NCBI RefSeq assembly: GCF_900120125.1 | Contig: NZ_LT635546.1 | Coordinates: 595,344 to 659,343 of the forward strand | Direction of reading: 5' to 3' | DNA: 64,000 bases | Source of the DNA: Gemella massiliensis | GTDB taxonomy: Bacteria > Bacillota > Bacilli > Staphylococcales > Gemellaceae | Shown: in pieces, positions 33,688 to 41,524 of the stretch | Layout of the letters: each line of letters starts with the position of its first letter | How positions within the stretch are numbered: position 1 is the first letter of the stretch | The notes under the pieces: generated by a model | The model's database searches: none | Told to the model about the DNA's origin: nothing | The model's input: only the letters and a program-made list of their open reading frames with translations | Made by a program: the position numbers and the translations under genes

Positions 33688-33882
33688 TTATTTTAATTTT
33701 TTTTCAACTATTTTTTTTATTTCTCTTAAATGTTCTTCTTTAGCAATTTTCAAAAATTTAAACGTTGCACTTTTCCCACGTCTATATATCGTTTTTTGCC
33801 TACTCTCCTCATTTTCCGCATATCTATTACGATCTTTAGCGTTTCTAATTTCTTTAGCTTTTTGTTTTTTTTCTTCACTCAT
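33688..33882 (-). CDS. small basic phage protein
   Basis: A 64-residue protein made almost wholly of charged residues (EEKKQKAKEIRNAKDRNRYAENEESRQK, IKKIVEKKLK), predicted as one or two helices. AAAGGAGTTTCTTT gives a good start. Unknown; nucleic-acid binding is possible from the charge alone. It lies between the toxin-antitoxin-like locus and the strong promoter. Confidence 0.7.
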   Translation of the reverse strand: MSEEKKQKAKEIRNAKDRNRYAENEESRQKTIYRRGKSATFKFLKIAKEEHLREIKKIVEKKLK

Positions 33883-33893
33883 AAAGAAACTCC

Positions 33894-33975
33894 TTTCTTT
33901 TTTTAATTTAATATGTTATAATTATTTAAAAGGAAAGGGCGAACGGTTGGGACTTCGTCCACCCCTTTATAGATT
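33894..33975 (+). ncRNA. antisense RNA candidate of the 33.9-34.2 kb type I locus
   Basis: Extended -10 TGTTATAAT (33914-33922) with a weak -35 (TTTCTT) starts a plus-strand RNA near 33929. It folds with AAAGGG/CCCTTT closing a GGAC-TTC-GTCC hairpin (33928-33968 region) and is complementary to the 3' untranslated end of the toxin mRNA. This end-to-end overlap is the layout of Fst- and TxpA-type antitoxins. Confidence 0.6.
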
Positions 33976-33988
33976 ATATTACAGGATT

Positions 33989-34102
33989 TTAACGCTTAGA
34001 AGTGCCTTTCTTAGCGTTTTTCTTTTCGTTTATAAATTTGTAAATATTAATCAAACCATTAACAATATTTACTACCATTAACAAATAAGTAAAATCTTGC
34101 AT
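33989..34102 (-). CDS. 37-residue membrane peptide, candidate type I toxin
   Basis: MQDFTYLLMVVNIVNGLINIYKF-type membrane helix followed by a basic tail (NEKKNAKKGTSKR). Size and topology fit the Fst/TxpA/holin-like toxin group. The mRNA starts near 34172 at a consensus promoter and has a structured leader: GTAAGT/ACTTAC at the very 5' end and a CCGCCAAAT/ATTTGGACGG hairpin next to the GAGGGGGTGG ribosome site. A plus-strand RNA overlaps the 3' end. Both features are usual in type I toxin mRNAs, which fold to block translation. Confidence 0.75.
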   Translation of the reverse strand: MQDFTYLLMVVNIVNGLINIYKFINEKKNAKKGTSKR

Positions 34103-34178
34103 ACTTTCCACCCCCTCACCGTCCAAATATTTGGCGGCGTTCCTTGCCGGGTGTAAGTCCTATTCAACTTACAAATAA

Positions 34179-34207
34179 ATTATAACATAAAAAGCGGCTG
34201 TCGTCAA
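34179..34207 (-). promoter_or_regulatory. promoter of the 37-residue toxin candidate
   Basis: TTGACG (34202-34207), 17 bp, TATAAT (34179-34184) on the minus strand. The gap 34208-34635 has two terminators and otherwise AT-rich DNA without genes. Confidence 0.85.
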
Positions 34208-34483
34208 CAAGATATTTACATTTTTTTCTAAATATTTTAAAATAATAGTAAGGACAAGGAAAAGATAGTTTTTTAAAATATTTCTTCTATTATATAGTAA
34301 ATTAACGTTTGTTGTTTTTTAAATTTACGGAATTAATTGTTTAATAAATTAAAATATTTTATTATTAAAACCCATTTGGAAAATAAACTACCTATGCAAT
34401 ACACCCTCACTCCTGCTAGGAGAAAAAAACGTTAAATTTGGGGGTATATACATAATCGTTAATCAAATTAAAAAAATAATATT

Positions 34484-34512
34484 GATTGTTGTTTAACAAT
34501 CTTTTTTTATTA
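34484..34512 (+). terminator. plus-strand terminator hairpin
   Basis: GATTGTT-GTTT-AACAATC followed by seven T. No plus-strand gene lies upstream, so what it ends is unclear. Confidence 0.7.
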
Positions 34513-34545
34513 TTTATTTGTAATTATTAAAAGAAAAGTAATTAT

Positions 34546-34582
34546 AAAAAAAGAAGATAGTTTTATTATCTTCTTTTTGTTT
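34546..34582. terminator. bidirectional terminator after the ArpU-type gene
   Basis: AAGAAGATA/TATCTTCTT stem with T-runs on both strands, about 55 bases past the stop of the regulator gene. Confidence 0.85.
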
Positions 34583-34635
34583 TGTTTATATTAAGTGTAT
34601 TTTTTATATAATAACAGAATATGAATAATTTTCGG

Positions 34636-35076
34636 CTACAAAATATCGTATTTTTTATCTTTTTCGTAAACTTCTTGTTCTATCTTGATAATTTGTGGTA
34701 ATAATCTATCTTTCAAAATTTTTATTTTATCATAAACAGAACTTCGGCTATAGCCAATTTCGTATCCTATTCTTTCACATGTATATTTATATTTAAAACG
34801 CAACAACCAAATATCTTGCATAATAGGATCGCAATTATTATATTCATATTCTAATAACTGTAAACATCTTTTGCGAAACTCATAATTTTTATTCGTTATT
34901 TTTTTTACCCAAAAATTCTCTGTTTCCCGTCCTGTTTTACTAGAAACAACATTTAAATTATCTCCTGCATTTTCTTTTTCAGTCATCAGGTATAAATCTA
35001 ATCTTTTTCGTATTCTACTTTCATTATTAAGTAAATAAATAACAAATCTTTCGTTACTTTTGCATTTGTAAACCAA
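34636..35076 (-). CDS. ArpU/RinA-type late-gene transcription regulator
   Basis: About 146 residues from TTG 35076, chosen because GAGGAAAAAGTT precedes it; another TTG in frame at 35133 has no ribosome site. The C-terminal half has DPIMQDIWLLRFKYKYTCERIGYEIGYSRSSVYDKIKILKDRLL, a sigma-70 region-4-like helix-turn-helix as in ArpU/RinA proteins that switch on phage late genes. It is the last gene of the early block and precedes the packaging genes, the standard place for this regulator. Confidence 0.8.
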   Translation of the reverse strand: MVYKCKSNERFVIYLLNNESRIRKRLDLYLMTEKENAGDNLNVVSSKTGRETENFWVKKITNKNYEFRKRCLQLLEYEYNNCDPIMQDIWLLRFKYKYTCERIGYEIGYSRSSVYDKIKILKDRLLPQIIKIEQEVYEKDKKYDIL

Positions 35077-35173
35077 AACTTTTTCCTCACTTTTCAAAGA
35101 AATAAAAAATATTTTTTTCTGAATTTTATACAAAAATTCAGTTTTATAAATTTTGGATGGGGGGATTTTTTTA

Positions 35174-35506
35174 CTAATTTAACACACCTTTGATAAAAGT
35201 AACATCAGGAGCAAGGAAAAATTGTAAAAATACTAATAATATAAAAGCTACAATAAGAGAACATAATACTTTCCCTGTTAGTTTAAAGATCTTTTTATCA
35301 TATCCGTATCCATCTTCAATTATATAGTCTATAAGCAATAACCCAAATACAATAAATGTAAAAGTAGCTGCAATTCCAATCACAACACCAACAATCCCGC
35401 ATAATTCATATATTAAATATTGCGTACGTAACGTTGTATATAATTCTGGTATCTTATCCACGCTTACACTTAATTTTTCTGTTATCTTTTTCATTAATTC
35501 GTCCAT
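35174..35506 (-). CDS. phage membrane protein of unknown function
   Basis: A 110-residue protein: amphipathic N terminus (MKKITEKLSVSVDKIPEL), then two transmembrane segments (about 35-60 and 78-100). GAGGTGTGAA precedes the ATG. Possibly an exclusion or membrane-anchoring factor; no family recognised. Confidence 0.7.
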   Translation of the reverse strand: MDELMKKITEKLSVSVDKIPELYTTLRTQYLIYELCGIVGVVIGIAATFTFIVFGLLLIDYIIEDGYGYDKKIFKLTGKVLCSLIVAFILLVFLQFFLAPDVTFIKGVLN

Positions 35507-35516
35507 TTCACACCTC

Positions 35517-35591
35517 TTAATCTTTAGTTGCTAAACACCAAAAAACAAACAGATTTAAAAATAAATTTATAATTATTAATATATCTTCCAT
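35517..35591 (-). CDS. 24-residue hydrophobic peptide
   Basis: MEDILIIINLFLNLFVFWCLATKD: nearly one membrane helix between acidic and polar ends. GGAGGTTTTAAATTAAAA provides a ribosome site at a rather long spacing. It fills the gap between two early genes on the same strand, so it is probably translated. Function unknown. Confidence 0.5.
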   Translation of the reverse strand: MEDILIIINLFLNLFVFWCLATKD

Positions 35592-35593
35592 TT

Positions 35594-36073
35594 TTAATTT
35601 AAAACCTCCAATATCTCATCACCAAATAAATCAATACATTCTTGTGTTATTTTTTGGGATTTAAAGTAAGGTAATTTAGAAATAAAATTATTTGAGTAAT
35701 TGTAATCTACGAACAAATCGTTTTTGTTTACACGAATAAAATACTTTAATATATCGTCACTATCCCAATCAGGCTTCCAATCTCCGTTTTTTTCTTCTGC
35801 CCACTGTTTTATTTTGAATAATAACTGACGTTCTTTAGCAAAACGTTCAGCTTCCTCTTTAGTTTTGAAAAGTAAACCACGTTCGTATCCTTGTTTCCAA
35901 TCGTCGGCATAATAGGCGTAGTCTATACGTCCTACATTGTTCACATAGTAAAATATTTCATCTTCATCAGGATACTCCAGTTCGTATGTATCCTCTACCA
36001 CCTCTACCTTACTCATTAAATCATTAATCAAATCTTGTTTTAATTGTTCTAATTCTTCTCTAGTTAGTTTCAT
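35594..36073 (-). CDS. phage protein of unknown function (tryptophan/tyrosine-rich)
   Basis: A 159-residue protein. After a charged helix (MKLTREELEQLKQDLINDLM) it has YYVNNVGRIDYAYYADDWKQGYERGLLFKTKEEAERFAKERQLLFKIKQWAEEKNG, a pattern seen in many phage-encoded proteins where a W-D-K-x-G-x-x-F-x-x-K-E-E-A element recurs. The second part is aromatic-rich (DWKPDWDSDDILKYF). Function not known. Confidence 0.75.
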   Translation of the reverse strand: MKLTREELEQLKQDLINDLMSKVEVVEDTYELEYPDEDEIFYYVNNVGRIDYAYYADDWKQGYERGLLFKTKEEAERFAKERQLLFKIKQWAEEKNGDWKPDWDSDDILKYFIRVNKNDLFVDYNYSNNFISKLPYFKSQKITQECIDLFGDEILEVLN

Positions 36074-36088
36074 TGTTAATCTCCTTAC

Positions 36089-36436
36089 TTAAAATTTAAA
36101 ATCATTTTCGAAAATATTACCTACTACTTCTGAAATTGTATTTGTAAACCACAAGTCTTCTTCTACTAATCCTCTATAGCCCAAATAATACTCACCCATA
36201 ACGTTTTTTCTTATTTCCGAATATTTATTATGACATTTTACTATATCCCCCTCATAGATGTTATTACCATTCTTATCTTTAAATCCTGTATTTTCCATGA
36301 ATATAACTTCTTCAAAATTAAACAAATATAAAAATCCATGTTTATCATGAAATCCTACTGTTTTGTTATCAAAATTTAAACATTCAACATCGTACACTTT
36401 TTTTCTATCTTTAACATATATTTTAGGTGGTAACAT
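36089..36436 (-). CDS. YopX-family protein
   Basis: A 115-residue protein carrying the YopX signature NTGFKDKNGNNIYEGDIVKC near residue 50 and VVGNIFEN at the end. YopX proteins are frequent in Firmicute phage early regions and have no known function. A second, better-matching copy lies two genes upstream. Confidence 0.85.
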   Translation of the reverse strand: MLPPKIYVKDRKKVYDVECLNFDNKTVGFHDKHGFLYLFNFEEVIFMENTGFKDKNGNNIYEGDIVKCHNKYSEIRKNVMGEYYLGYRGLVEEDLWFTNTISEVVGNIFENDFKF

Positions 36437-36438
36437 TA

Positions 36439-36636
36439 TTACTCCTCCTTATCCCAAGGAAATTTATCCAGTGTCGCCAATATATCTTCCCCTTCAACTT
36501 CTTCTAAAAATTCCTCAATAGTTTCTACTTCTGAATTTTCATACAGCATATATAAATTTGAACATAATGTTTCTTTATCTAATTTTATACACTTCATACC
36601 AATAACTTCTATAGGTTTACCTTTAATTATTATCAT
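36439..36636 (-). CDS. small phage protein of unknown function
   Basis: A 65-residue acidic protein (MIIIKGKPIEVIGMKCIKLDK..., then SEVETIEEFLEEVEGED). The ATG at 36636 follows GGAGGAATAAAAGA; an earlier in-frame start at 36675 has no site. It lies between two YopX-type genes, 2 bases before the second. Confidence 0.72.
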   Translation of the reverse strand: MIIIKGKPIEVIGMKCIKLDKETLCSNLYMLYENSEVETIEEFLEEVEGEDILATLDKFPWDKEE

Positions 36637-36640
36637 TCTT

Positions 36641-37006
36641 TTATTCCTCCAACAAATAACTATCTTTATAAACATTACCAGCTATTACATAATTATCACT
36701 ATTCACTAATGGCTCGTAATAGTCTTCAAGTTTCCAATTAATATAAAATTCTTCTTCATCGTCACATTCAACTATTCCATAGTCCCAACTTTCATGATTG
36801 AAACTACCCTCATCAGTCAATATATCACCCTCGTAAATTTCATCACCGTTACCATCATATTCACCCGTTGATTTCATTAATTTGTAGCACTTACTTCTTT
36901 TTGGCGCTGCTATTCCGATATGATAACTTATAACGTTAGTATCAAAACGCACACTATCAACATTCACCATCATAAATTTATTAGTTAACCACGCTCTATA
37001 TTTCAT
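36641..37006 (-). CDS. YopX-family protein
   Basis: A 121-residue protein beginning MKYRAWLTNKFMMVNVDSV, the usual YopX opening (K-x-R-A-W), followed by LMKSTGEYDGNGDEIYEGDILTD and a terminal YVIAGNVY strand. Function unknown. Occurs with a second YopX-like gene in the same operon. Confidence 0.87.
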   Translation of the reverse strand: MKYRAWLTNKFMMVNVDSVRFDTNVISYHIGIAAPKRSKCYKLMKSTGEYDGNGDEIYEGDILTDEGSFNHESWDYGIVECDDEEEFYINWKLEDYYEPLVNSDNYVIAGNVYKDSYLLEE

Positions 37007-37019
37007 TGCTGTACCTCTC

Positions 37020-37514
37020 TTATCCGCCTAGCCTCGGGTTAATAGCTTCAAAACTGAAATCCTCGTATTTTCGTTCTTCATCTCTTACCAACTCGCCGCT
37101 TATAACTGTGACGTATCTTTCAAATTCCATTCCTTTGTCACAAGCAAAAATATTAAAGTCAACATTATATTTTTCGCTATGTTTGATAAGAATTTTTTGC
37201 ACATCAATATCCCATGCTTGTTTTATATCTAATGTAACGTAACAAATGCTTTCCTCACCGTCATGCCAAAATTCAATTACGTCATTTTCTATAAAAAAAC
37301 GATATGATTTTTTTAAATATAAATCGCTCAAAAAGTTTTTTTCCGAAAACGAAAATACGCACTCCATATCATCATTGACGAATTTAATTGGAATTTGTTC
37401 AGGCGAACTTAAAATTTCATCGAATTTTACAATTACTATTTCGTGTTCAAAAAAACTAATTAAATCTTTCTTTTTACCTCTAATTTTTAAATTGCCCTCG
37501 CACCAATTTGGCAT
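37020..37514 (-). CDS. YubB-like/DUF1281-type phage protein
   Basis: A 164-residue protein starting MPNWCEGNLKIRGKKKDL, the hallmark of DUF1281/YubB-like ferredoxin-fold proteins, and ending with AWDIDVQKILIKHSEKYNVDFNIFACDKGMEFERY. Widespread in phages and plasmids, role unknown. The next gene downstream is YopX. Confidence 0.8.
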   Translation of the reverse strand: MPNWCEGNLKIRGKKKDLISFFEHEIVIVKFDEILSSPEQIPIKFVNDDMECVFSFSEKNFLSDLYLKKSYRFFIENDVIEFWHDGEESICYVTLDIKQAWDIDVQKILIKHSEKYNVDFNIFACDKGMEFERYVTVISGELVRDEERKYEDFSFEAINPRLGG

Positions 37515-37530
37515 TATAATTCATCTCCTT

Positions 37531-38103
37531 TTAATTTATCCATTCAATAGTTGTTTTTCCTTCGTGCCCTTTTTCAAATATAAACCATGCATAGCATACC
37601 GCACTTGACGTATATTTATCAAAACGACCATTTTTCGCACAATTTAGTCTGCTACTCGACACATATATTACCTTAGGTGGGTTCGCTTCGAAAAATTTTT
37701 TTCGTAACTTTCCCTCTAAAAATTGAATTTTTAAAAACATAGCTACCTTATTACCTGCGGGTATTATATTTAGTGCGTGTTTTAAAAATTCCAATGCTAT
37801 TTTATACGGCGGATTTGTAATTATATCTCCTAACCAAGCGGATCTTTCAAAAAAATCTCTAACACCACCATAACCTCTATCAATTAAATCTTCACTAATA
37901 ACATCATATCCATACTCCATAAGCACCTTAGACAAATGCCCCTCTCCACAAGCAGGCTCTAAAATCAAATTACTAAAGTTTTCTTTTTCTAGCAATAAGT
38001 GCATTGCTTTTGGCTCAGTTGCGTAATAATCATTTTGTTCCCGTTGCCTTTTTGAGTGGTTACTCGCAGCTAAAGTTGTAAATACTGTTGTTTTGTTACT
38101 CAT
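37531..38103 (-). CDS. SAM-dependent methyltransferase, probable DNA N6-adenine type
   Basis: A 190-residue protein. Motif I is LILEPACGEGHLSKVL near residue 50, the catalytic motif IV is DIITNPPYKIAL near 95-105 (N-P-P-Y as in N6-adenine methylases), and ARQKQR-type basic residues precede. No specificity domain and no restriction partner nearby, so it is likely an orphan phage methylase that protects or marks phage DNA (inference). Confidence 0.82.
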   Translation of the reverse strand: MSNKTTVFTTLAASNHSKRQREQNDYYATEPKAMHLLLEKENFSNLILEPACGEGHLSKVLMEYGYDVISEDLIDRGYGGVRDFFERSAWLGDIITNPPYKIALEFLKHALNIIPAGNKVAMFLKIQFLEGKLRKKFFEANPPKVIYVSSSRLNCAKNGRFDKYTSSAVCYAWFIFEKGHEGKTTIEWIN

Positions 38104-38111
38104 AATCTATT

Positions 38112-38351
38112 TTATTTAATCTCCTTACTCTGATAATTTTTCAATCTATCTTCTAAATTTTGATTAGCGTCATCTAACTGTTTATTTTGATAAACTAACC
38201 AATCTATTCTTTTATTCAACATGATGTTCTCATTCGCTACTTTTTGTAAATTTTTACCCGTGTGGTAACCGCCCACATACATTCCAATGACGAATGTAAA
38301 TGCCATAATTACTAGTATTATTAATATTTTATTTATTTTATCTAGTGTCAT
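38112..38351 (-). CDS. single-pass membrane protein with coiled coil
   Basis: A 79-residue protein: one membrane helix (ILIILVIMAFTFVIGMYVGGY) near the N terminus, then a hydrophilic coiled coil (NENIMLNKRIDWLVYQNKQLDDANQNLEDRLKN). It follows a membrane-anchored HTH protein gene. Not recognised. Confidence 0.7.
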   Translation of the reverse strand: MTLDKINKILIILVIMAFTFVIGMYVGGYHTGKNLQKVANENIMLNKRIDWLVYQNKQLDDANQNLEDRLKNYQSKEIK

Positions 38352-38366
38352 AACGATATCCTTTCT

Positions 38367-38660
38367 TTATAACGCTGAAGCTAGTATTGTTATTACTGCT
38401 ATAAAAATAAACACTAATACAAATATTACTCCAAGATTTTTATTGATTTTTATCTTATCATTTTCTCCCGATAGAAAATCAATACTAACATTAAAGTAAT
38501 TTGCTAATTTTATTAGTCTTTCTTTATCAGGAATACGACCTTTTTCATATCCACTAAGCGTTGTGTGAGGTATCCTTACCTCTTTACTTAGTTTTCTAAG
38601 GCTAACATTTTTATTTAATCTTAAATATTTAAGTCTATTCGAGAATTTTTCTTTATTCAT
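38367..38660 (-). CDS. XRE-type HTH protein with C-terminal membrane anchor
   Basis: A 97-residue protein. Residues about 5-60 form an XRE helix-turn-helix (FSNRLKYLRLNKNVSLRKLSKEVRIPHTTLSGYEKGRIPDKERLIKLANYFNVSIDFL); the end (about 74-96) is one hydrophobic helix. DNA binding tied to the membrane is unusual for a phage early gene. The gene overlaps the preceding one by 8 bases and the next membrane protein gene lies 15 bases on. Confidence 0.85.
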   Translation of the reverse strand: MNKEKFSNRLKYLRLNKNVSLRKLSKEVRIPHTTLSGYEKGRIPDKERLIKLANYFNVSIDFLSGENDKIKINKNLGVIFVLVFIFIAVITILASAL

Positions 38661-39066
38661 GATTTCCTCCTAAATCAATACTTCTTAACCATTCTATAAA
38701 ATCTTGCTTTTCTTTCAATAAATCAAAGCCAGTTTCTTTTGATATTACTTCCGCCATATCTTGACTACTTAACCACTCTTGGTGATAATCTTTAAATATT
38801 GTCATCATCTCTTGATAAAATTCCCCTAACCTTTTACCACCCCAGCCTTTATTTCTAAGTGCTAATAATGGAACTCCTAACAAATTAATAAATATATCCT
38901 CGTAAGTTGCTTCTAAAACTTTAATCTTATTCCGTTCTATTTCGTTGTGTATTTGTTCTTTAACTTTGATTTGAGTAAATTTCTTTAAATCTTTCACACT
39001 AACATTATTCAACACATTAGATTTTTTTATTTTCTTTTTCTTATGTTTTTTCTTTGAAACTGCCAT
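38653..39066 (-). CDS. phage protein of unknown function, basic N terminus
   Basis: A 137-residue protein with a very basic start (SKKKHKKKKIKKS) and a helical body including LLALRNKGWGGKRLGEFYQEMMTIFKDYHQEWLSSQDM. It is overlapped by one base with the RusA gene, so it may act in the same recombination step. Not recognised. Confidence 0.72.
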   Translation of the reverse strand: MAVSKKKHKKKKIKKSNVLNNVSVKDLKKFTQIKVKEQIHNEIERNKIKVLEATYEDIFINLLGVPLLALRNKGWGGKRLGEFYQEMMTIFKDYHQEWLSSQDMAEVISKETGFDLLKEKQDFIEWLRSIDLGGNHE

Positions 39067-39509
39067 TAGTCAAACTCCTTGATAAACTCATTAAATTCAT
39101 TGTCAATCTTTTCAACTTCTCTAATTTTGATGTAAATACCGCTACAATCATGCCAACGTTTTTTAACTATCAAATCAGTAATCAAACTATCATCTTTGTA
39201 ATAACCTAGTTTAGCTAAAGTATCCTGTAATGTTTTTTGTAAATTATCTAAATCAGGTCTAGTTCCTTTTCTTTGACCATTTTTAGCTTGTTTAGTCTTA
39301 GGGAATACCCAAATCACTGTAAGCTCTATAGGCGTGTCAAACGGCTTATTAGGCTGCTTACCACACAACGCTTTAATAAGTTGCCCTTTAGCTAGTTTAG
39401 TTTTCGATGTTTCGTAAAATCTTTTTGTCTTGGTCGAAAATTTCTTTTGTTGTGCTGTAGTCCTTGGAAAATCTTCGCTTTTTATTTTTGTAAAAAAATT
39501 AAAAATCAT
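39066..39509 (-). CDS. rusA: RusA-type Holliday junction resolvase
   Basis: A 147-residue endonuclease that cuts four-way DNA junctions during phage recombination or packaging. The RusA signature is KGTRPDLDNLQKTLQDTLAKLGYYKDDSLITDLIVKKRW, with the acidic metal ligands in RPDLDN and KDDS. Length is usual. It acts with the ERF annealing protein encoded upstream. Confidence 0.9.
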   Translation of the reverse strand: MIFNFFTKIKSEDFPRTTAQQKKFSTKTKRFYETSKTKLAKGQLIKALCGKQPNKPFDTPIELTVIWVFPKTKQAKNGQRKGTRPDLDNLQKTLQDTLAKLGYYKDDSLITDLIVKKRWHDCSGIYIKIREVEKIDNEFNEFIKEFD

Positions 39510-39510
39510 C

Positions 39511-40236
39511 TTAAATTACCCTTACAAATTTATTAATAAAATATATTTGCCCTTTACCTGTTACTTTCGGAGTTTTAGTTATTCTAATAGAGCCGTCAGG
39601 GTTGTTATGCGTGCTTTCTTTAATCTCAAATAATTTCAACTCCATGCTTTTTTGAGTAGGCATGTTCCAATCATTGCCTTTTCTTTTGATTAAATATCCC
39701 TTTTCTCTTAACCAGGCAAATAGTCTTTTTTGCCCTATACTAATTCCGTTTTGTTTTAATATTTTTGCTAAATCGCCAATTAAAATTGATGTATGGCTAG
39801 AATTAACAGCGTCAGCAAATATAACTTTTGGCTTTTGTTCTTCTATCGCAGTTTCCAAAGTTTGAATTTTCTTATCTGCAATTAATAACGCTCTTGCCAT
39901 TATCCTTTCAGGGCTGTTGAATTCTTTCTCAACTTTAATAAAATACTGTCTTACTTCTTTTCCTTTATCCGTTCTTTGCAGCATTGCTATTTCTTTAGCC
40001 ATATCAAATTTGATAGCATGGTCTAAAATAGTTCTCCTAACATTTCTATTTCCCTCTTTTTGAACTTGCTCAATTTTGAGCGGGTTGAAATCTATTCCTT
40101 CCACAAACCCATATTCACACATTCTAGGGAACCAGTCTTTATATGCTGTATTCACTTCCAATGCTTCATGTAGTATTCTACCGCTTACTATCGGCTCTTG
40201 ATTTTCGTTTAATTCTATTTTTATAATTTCTCGCAT
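39511..40236 (-). CDS. phage antirepressor (AntA plus KilAC domains)
   Basis: A 241-residue protein. The N-terminal AntA/AntB domain (about 15-110) holds VSGRILHEALEVNTAYKDWFPRMCEYGFVEGIDF and ILDHAIKFDMAKEIAMLQRTDKGKEVRQYF. The C-terminal KilAC/ANT domain (about 150-241) has ILIGDLAKILKQNGISIGQKRLFAWLREKGYLIKR. Such proteins inactivate repressors. Its position after the replication gene makes it an early lytic-switch factor. Confidence 0.9.
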   Translation of the reverse strand: MREIIKIELNENQEPIVSGRILHEALEVNTAYKDWFPRMCEYGFVEGIDFNPLKIEQVQKEGNRNVRRTILDHAIKFDMAKEIAMLQRTDKGKEVRQYFIKVEKEFNSPERIMARALLIADKKIQTLETAIEEQKPKVIFADAVNSSHTSILIGDLAKILKQNGISIGQKRLFAWLREKGYLIKRKGNDWNMPTQKSMELKLFEIKESTHNNPDGSIRITKTPKVTGKGQIYFINKFVRVI

Positions 40237-40249
40237 TCTATTCTCCTTT

Positions 40250-41521
40250 TTATTCTTTTAACCAATCATAACCTAAAGAACTTTCAGAATTTTTATTATC
40301 TTTAGATTTGATTGAATTGTATAAACTTGTGATTATGTAATTCTTTTTATGTTTTATTTTTTTGTTATTTAAGATTTTATTAGCACAATATTCTATATGC
40401 TCATCTTTTATTTTTTTTAATTGATTTATAATTTCGTCAATTTCTACGCGTTTGCCGTTTATCCTAAAACTCTTGTTATTGCTATTCATAACATCTTTTA
40501 CAACATCTTTTATAAACTCTTTTTCTTGCTCATGTGAGTTTATAAAACCAATTTGACGTTTCTGATACCCTCTCGCTTTGATAAAATCATTTTCGGTATA
40601 ATTACTCCAAATTTTCTCCGAAACGTCTGAATGGTATCTTAAATCGTCTAATTTTGATATTTCTGTTTCAAACTTAGAACTATTTTTTTGATTTTTGTTA
40701 TTTTTATTTATTTTTTTACTAGAAAAAGTGTATTGTTTTTTGTTTGTATTTAAATTATCTTTATCAGCTTTATCATTTATACGTTTGTTATAACTATACT
40801 CTTTTTTATTGTTTGATATTTTATTATGGTTATATATATTATTACTAGATATGTTATTATAGTTATTACTAGTATTACTAAAGGACTTATTATAGCTTAT
40901 ACTTGTATTACTAGTATCTTTGATAAAGTTATTATATTTAATATATATATTATTATCTTTATTAATATCTTCTATGGAGTTGCCATTTTGGCAATCCGCA
41001 AATTGCCAATTTGGCAATCCACCCTTGCCATTTTGGCAACCCTTGCCATTTTGGCAACCCTTGCCATTTTGGCAATTGTTTTTTTGTATTTTTTTGTCAT
41101 TGTGCCTTAACATTAACGTCTTCACAGGTTCATCGGGTTTCTTTTCAGGTTCACCACTAATGTTAAAATATTTGTTATATTTATTATTTATTTTATTGTA
41201 ATTTATTCTATAATATTTTCTATTCCCTTTTCTCAAAGTGATTAAATATTTATTTTTCTCTAAGGTAGATATAATTCTAATTAATGTTCTTTTTGTAAAA
41301 CAATTTTTAAAATCTCGTTCTATCATTTCATCGAAAGAACTCCACATATAGTAATAACCGTTTATAAAATTCTCGCTATTCTTCTTATTAATTTCTAACC
41401 AATAATCAATCTGTTGGAGGACTAGAGCTTCGTTCAGATACCCTACTCCCCCTAATACTTCTAATAGTTCTAAGTTAACTACTAATACTTTACCATTTTG
41501 TTTGAATATATCTCTTTCCAT
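40250..41521 (-). CDS. phage replication initiator with internal origin
   Basis: A 423-residue protein. The N-terminal winged helix (about 1-115: EVLGGVGYLNEALVLQQIDYWLEINKKN, MIERDFKNCFTKRTLIRIISTLEKNKYLI) is typical of replisome organisers. A linker of about 170 residues is extremely Asn/Lys/Ser-rich and is where the iterons lie, giving the repeated peptide CQNGKG. The C-terminal part (about 290-423) has a DnaD-like helical pattern (KDVVKDVMNSNNKSF, IIKKDEHIEYCANKIL type). It should bind the iterons and load the host helicase, like lambda O. Confidence 0.8.
   Translation of the reverse strand: MERDIFKQNGKVLVVNLELLEVLGGVGYLNEALVLQQIDYWLEINKKNSENFINGYYYMWSSFDEMIERDFKNCFTKRTLIRIISTLEKNKYLITLRKGNRKYYRINYNKINNKYNKYFNISGEPEKKPDEPVKTLMLRHNDKKIQKNNCQNGKGCQNGKGCQNGKGGLPNWQFADCQNGNSIEDINKDNNIYIKYNNFIKDTSNTSISYNKSFSNTSNNYNNISSNNIYNHNKISNNKKEYSYNKRINDKADKDNLNTNKKQYTFSSKKINKNNKNQKNSSKFETEISKLDDLRYHSDVSEKIWSNYTENDFIKARGYQKRQIGFINSHEQEKEFIKDVVKDVMNSNNKSFRINGKRVEIDEIINQLKKIKDEHIEYCANKILNNKKIKHKKNYIITSLYNSIKSKDNKNSESSLGYDWLKE
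40978..41077. other. iteron array, probable phage replication origin
   Basis: Five 15-bp palindromes TTGCCAWTTTGGCAA start at 40980, 41003, 41025, 41043 and 41061 (spacing 23, 22, 18 and 18). The last three are exact 18-bp direct repeats. They lie inside the initiator gene, next to a roughly 250-bp, very A/T-rich stretch (40700-40975) that could serve as the unwinding element, the layout of the lambda origin within gene O. Confidence 0.85.
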
Positions 41522-41524
41522 ATT

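Noticed and set aside
33581-34081. 166-codon plus-strand frame across several minus-strand elements
   Set aside because: It starts inside a hairpin without a ribosome site, runs antisense to two genes and the toxin candidate, and its composition is that of a shadow frame.
34400-34445. CTCCTGCTAGGAG palindrome followed by A-run as a terminator
   Set aside because: Short stem, no T-run on the plus strand and no gene that would need it; on the minus strand the T-run precedes rather than follows the stem.
40978-41077. Regular short repeats that might be a CRISPR array
   Set aside because: Units are 15-18 bp and palindromic, spacers are 3-8 bases, they lie within a coding frame and no cas gene is near; iterons explain them better.
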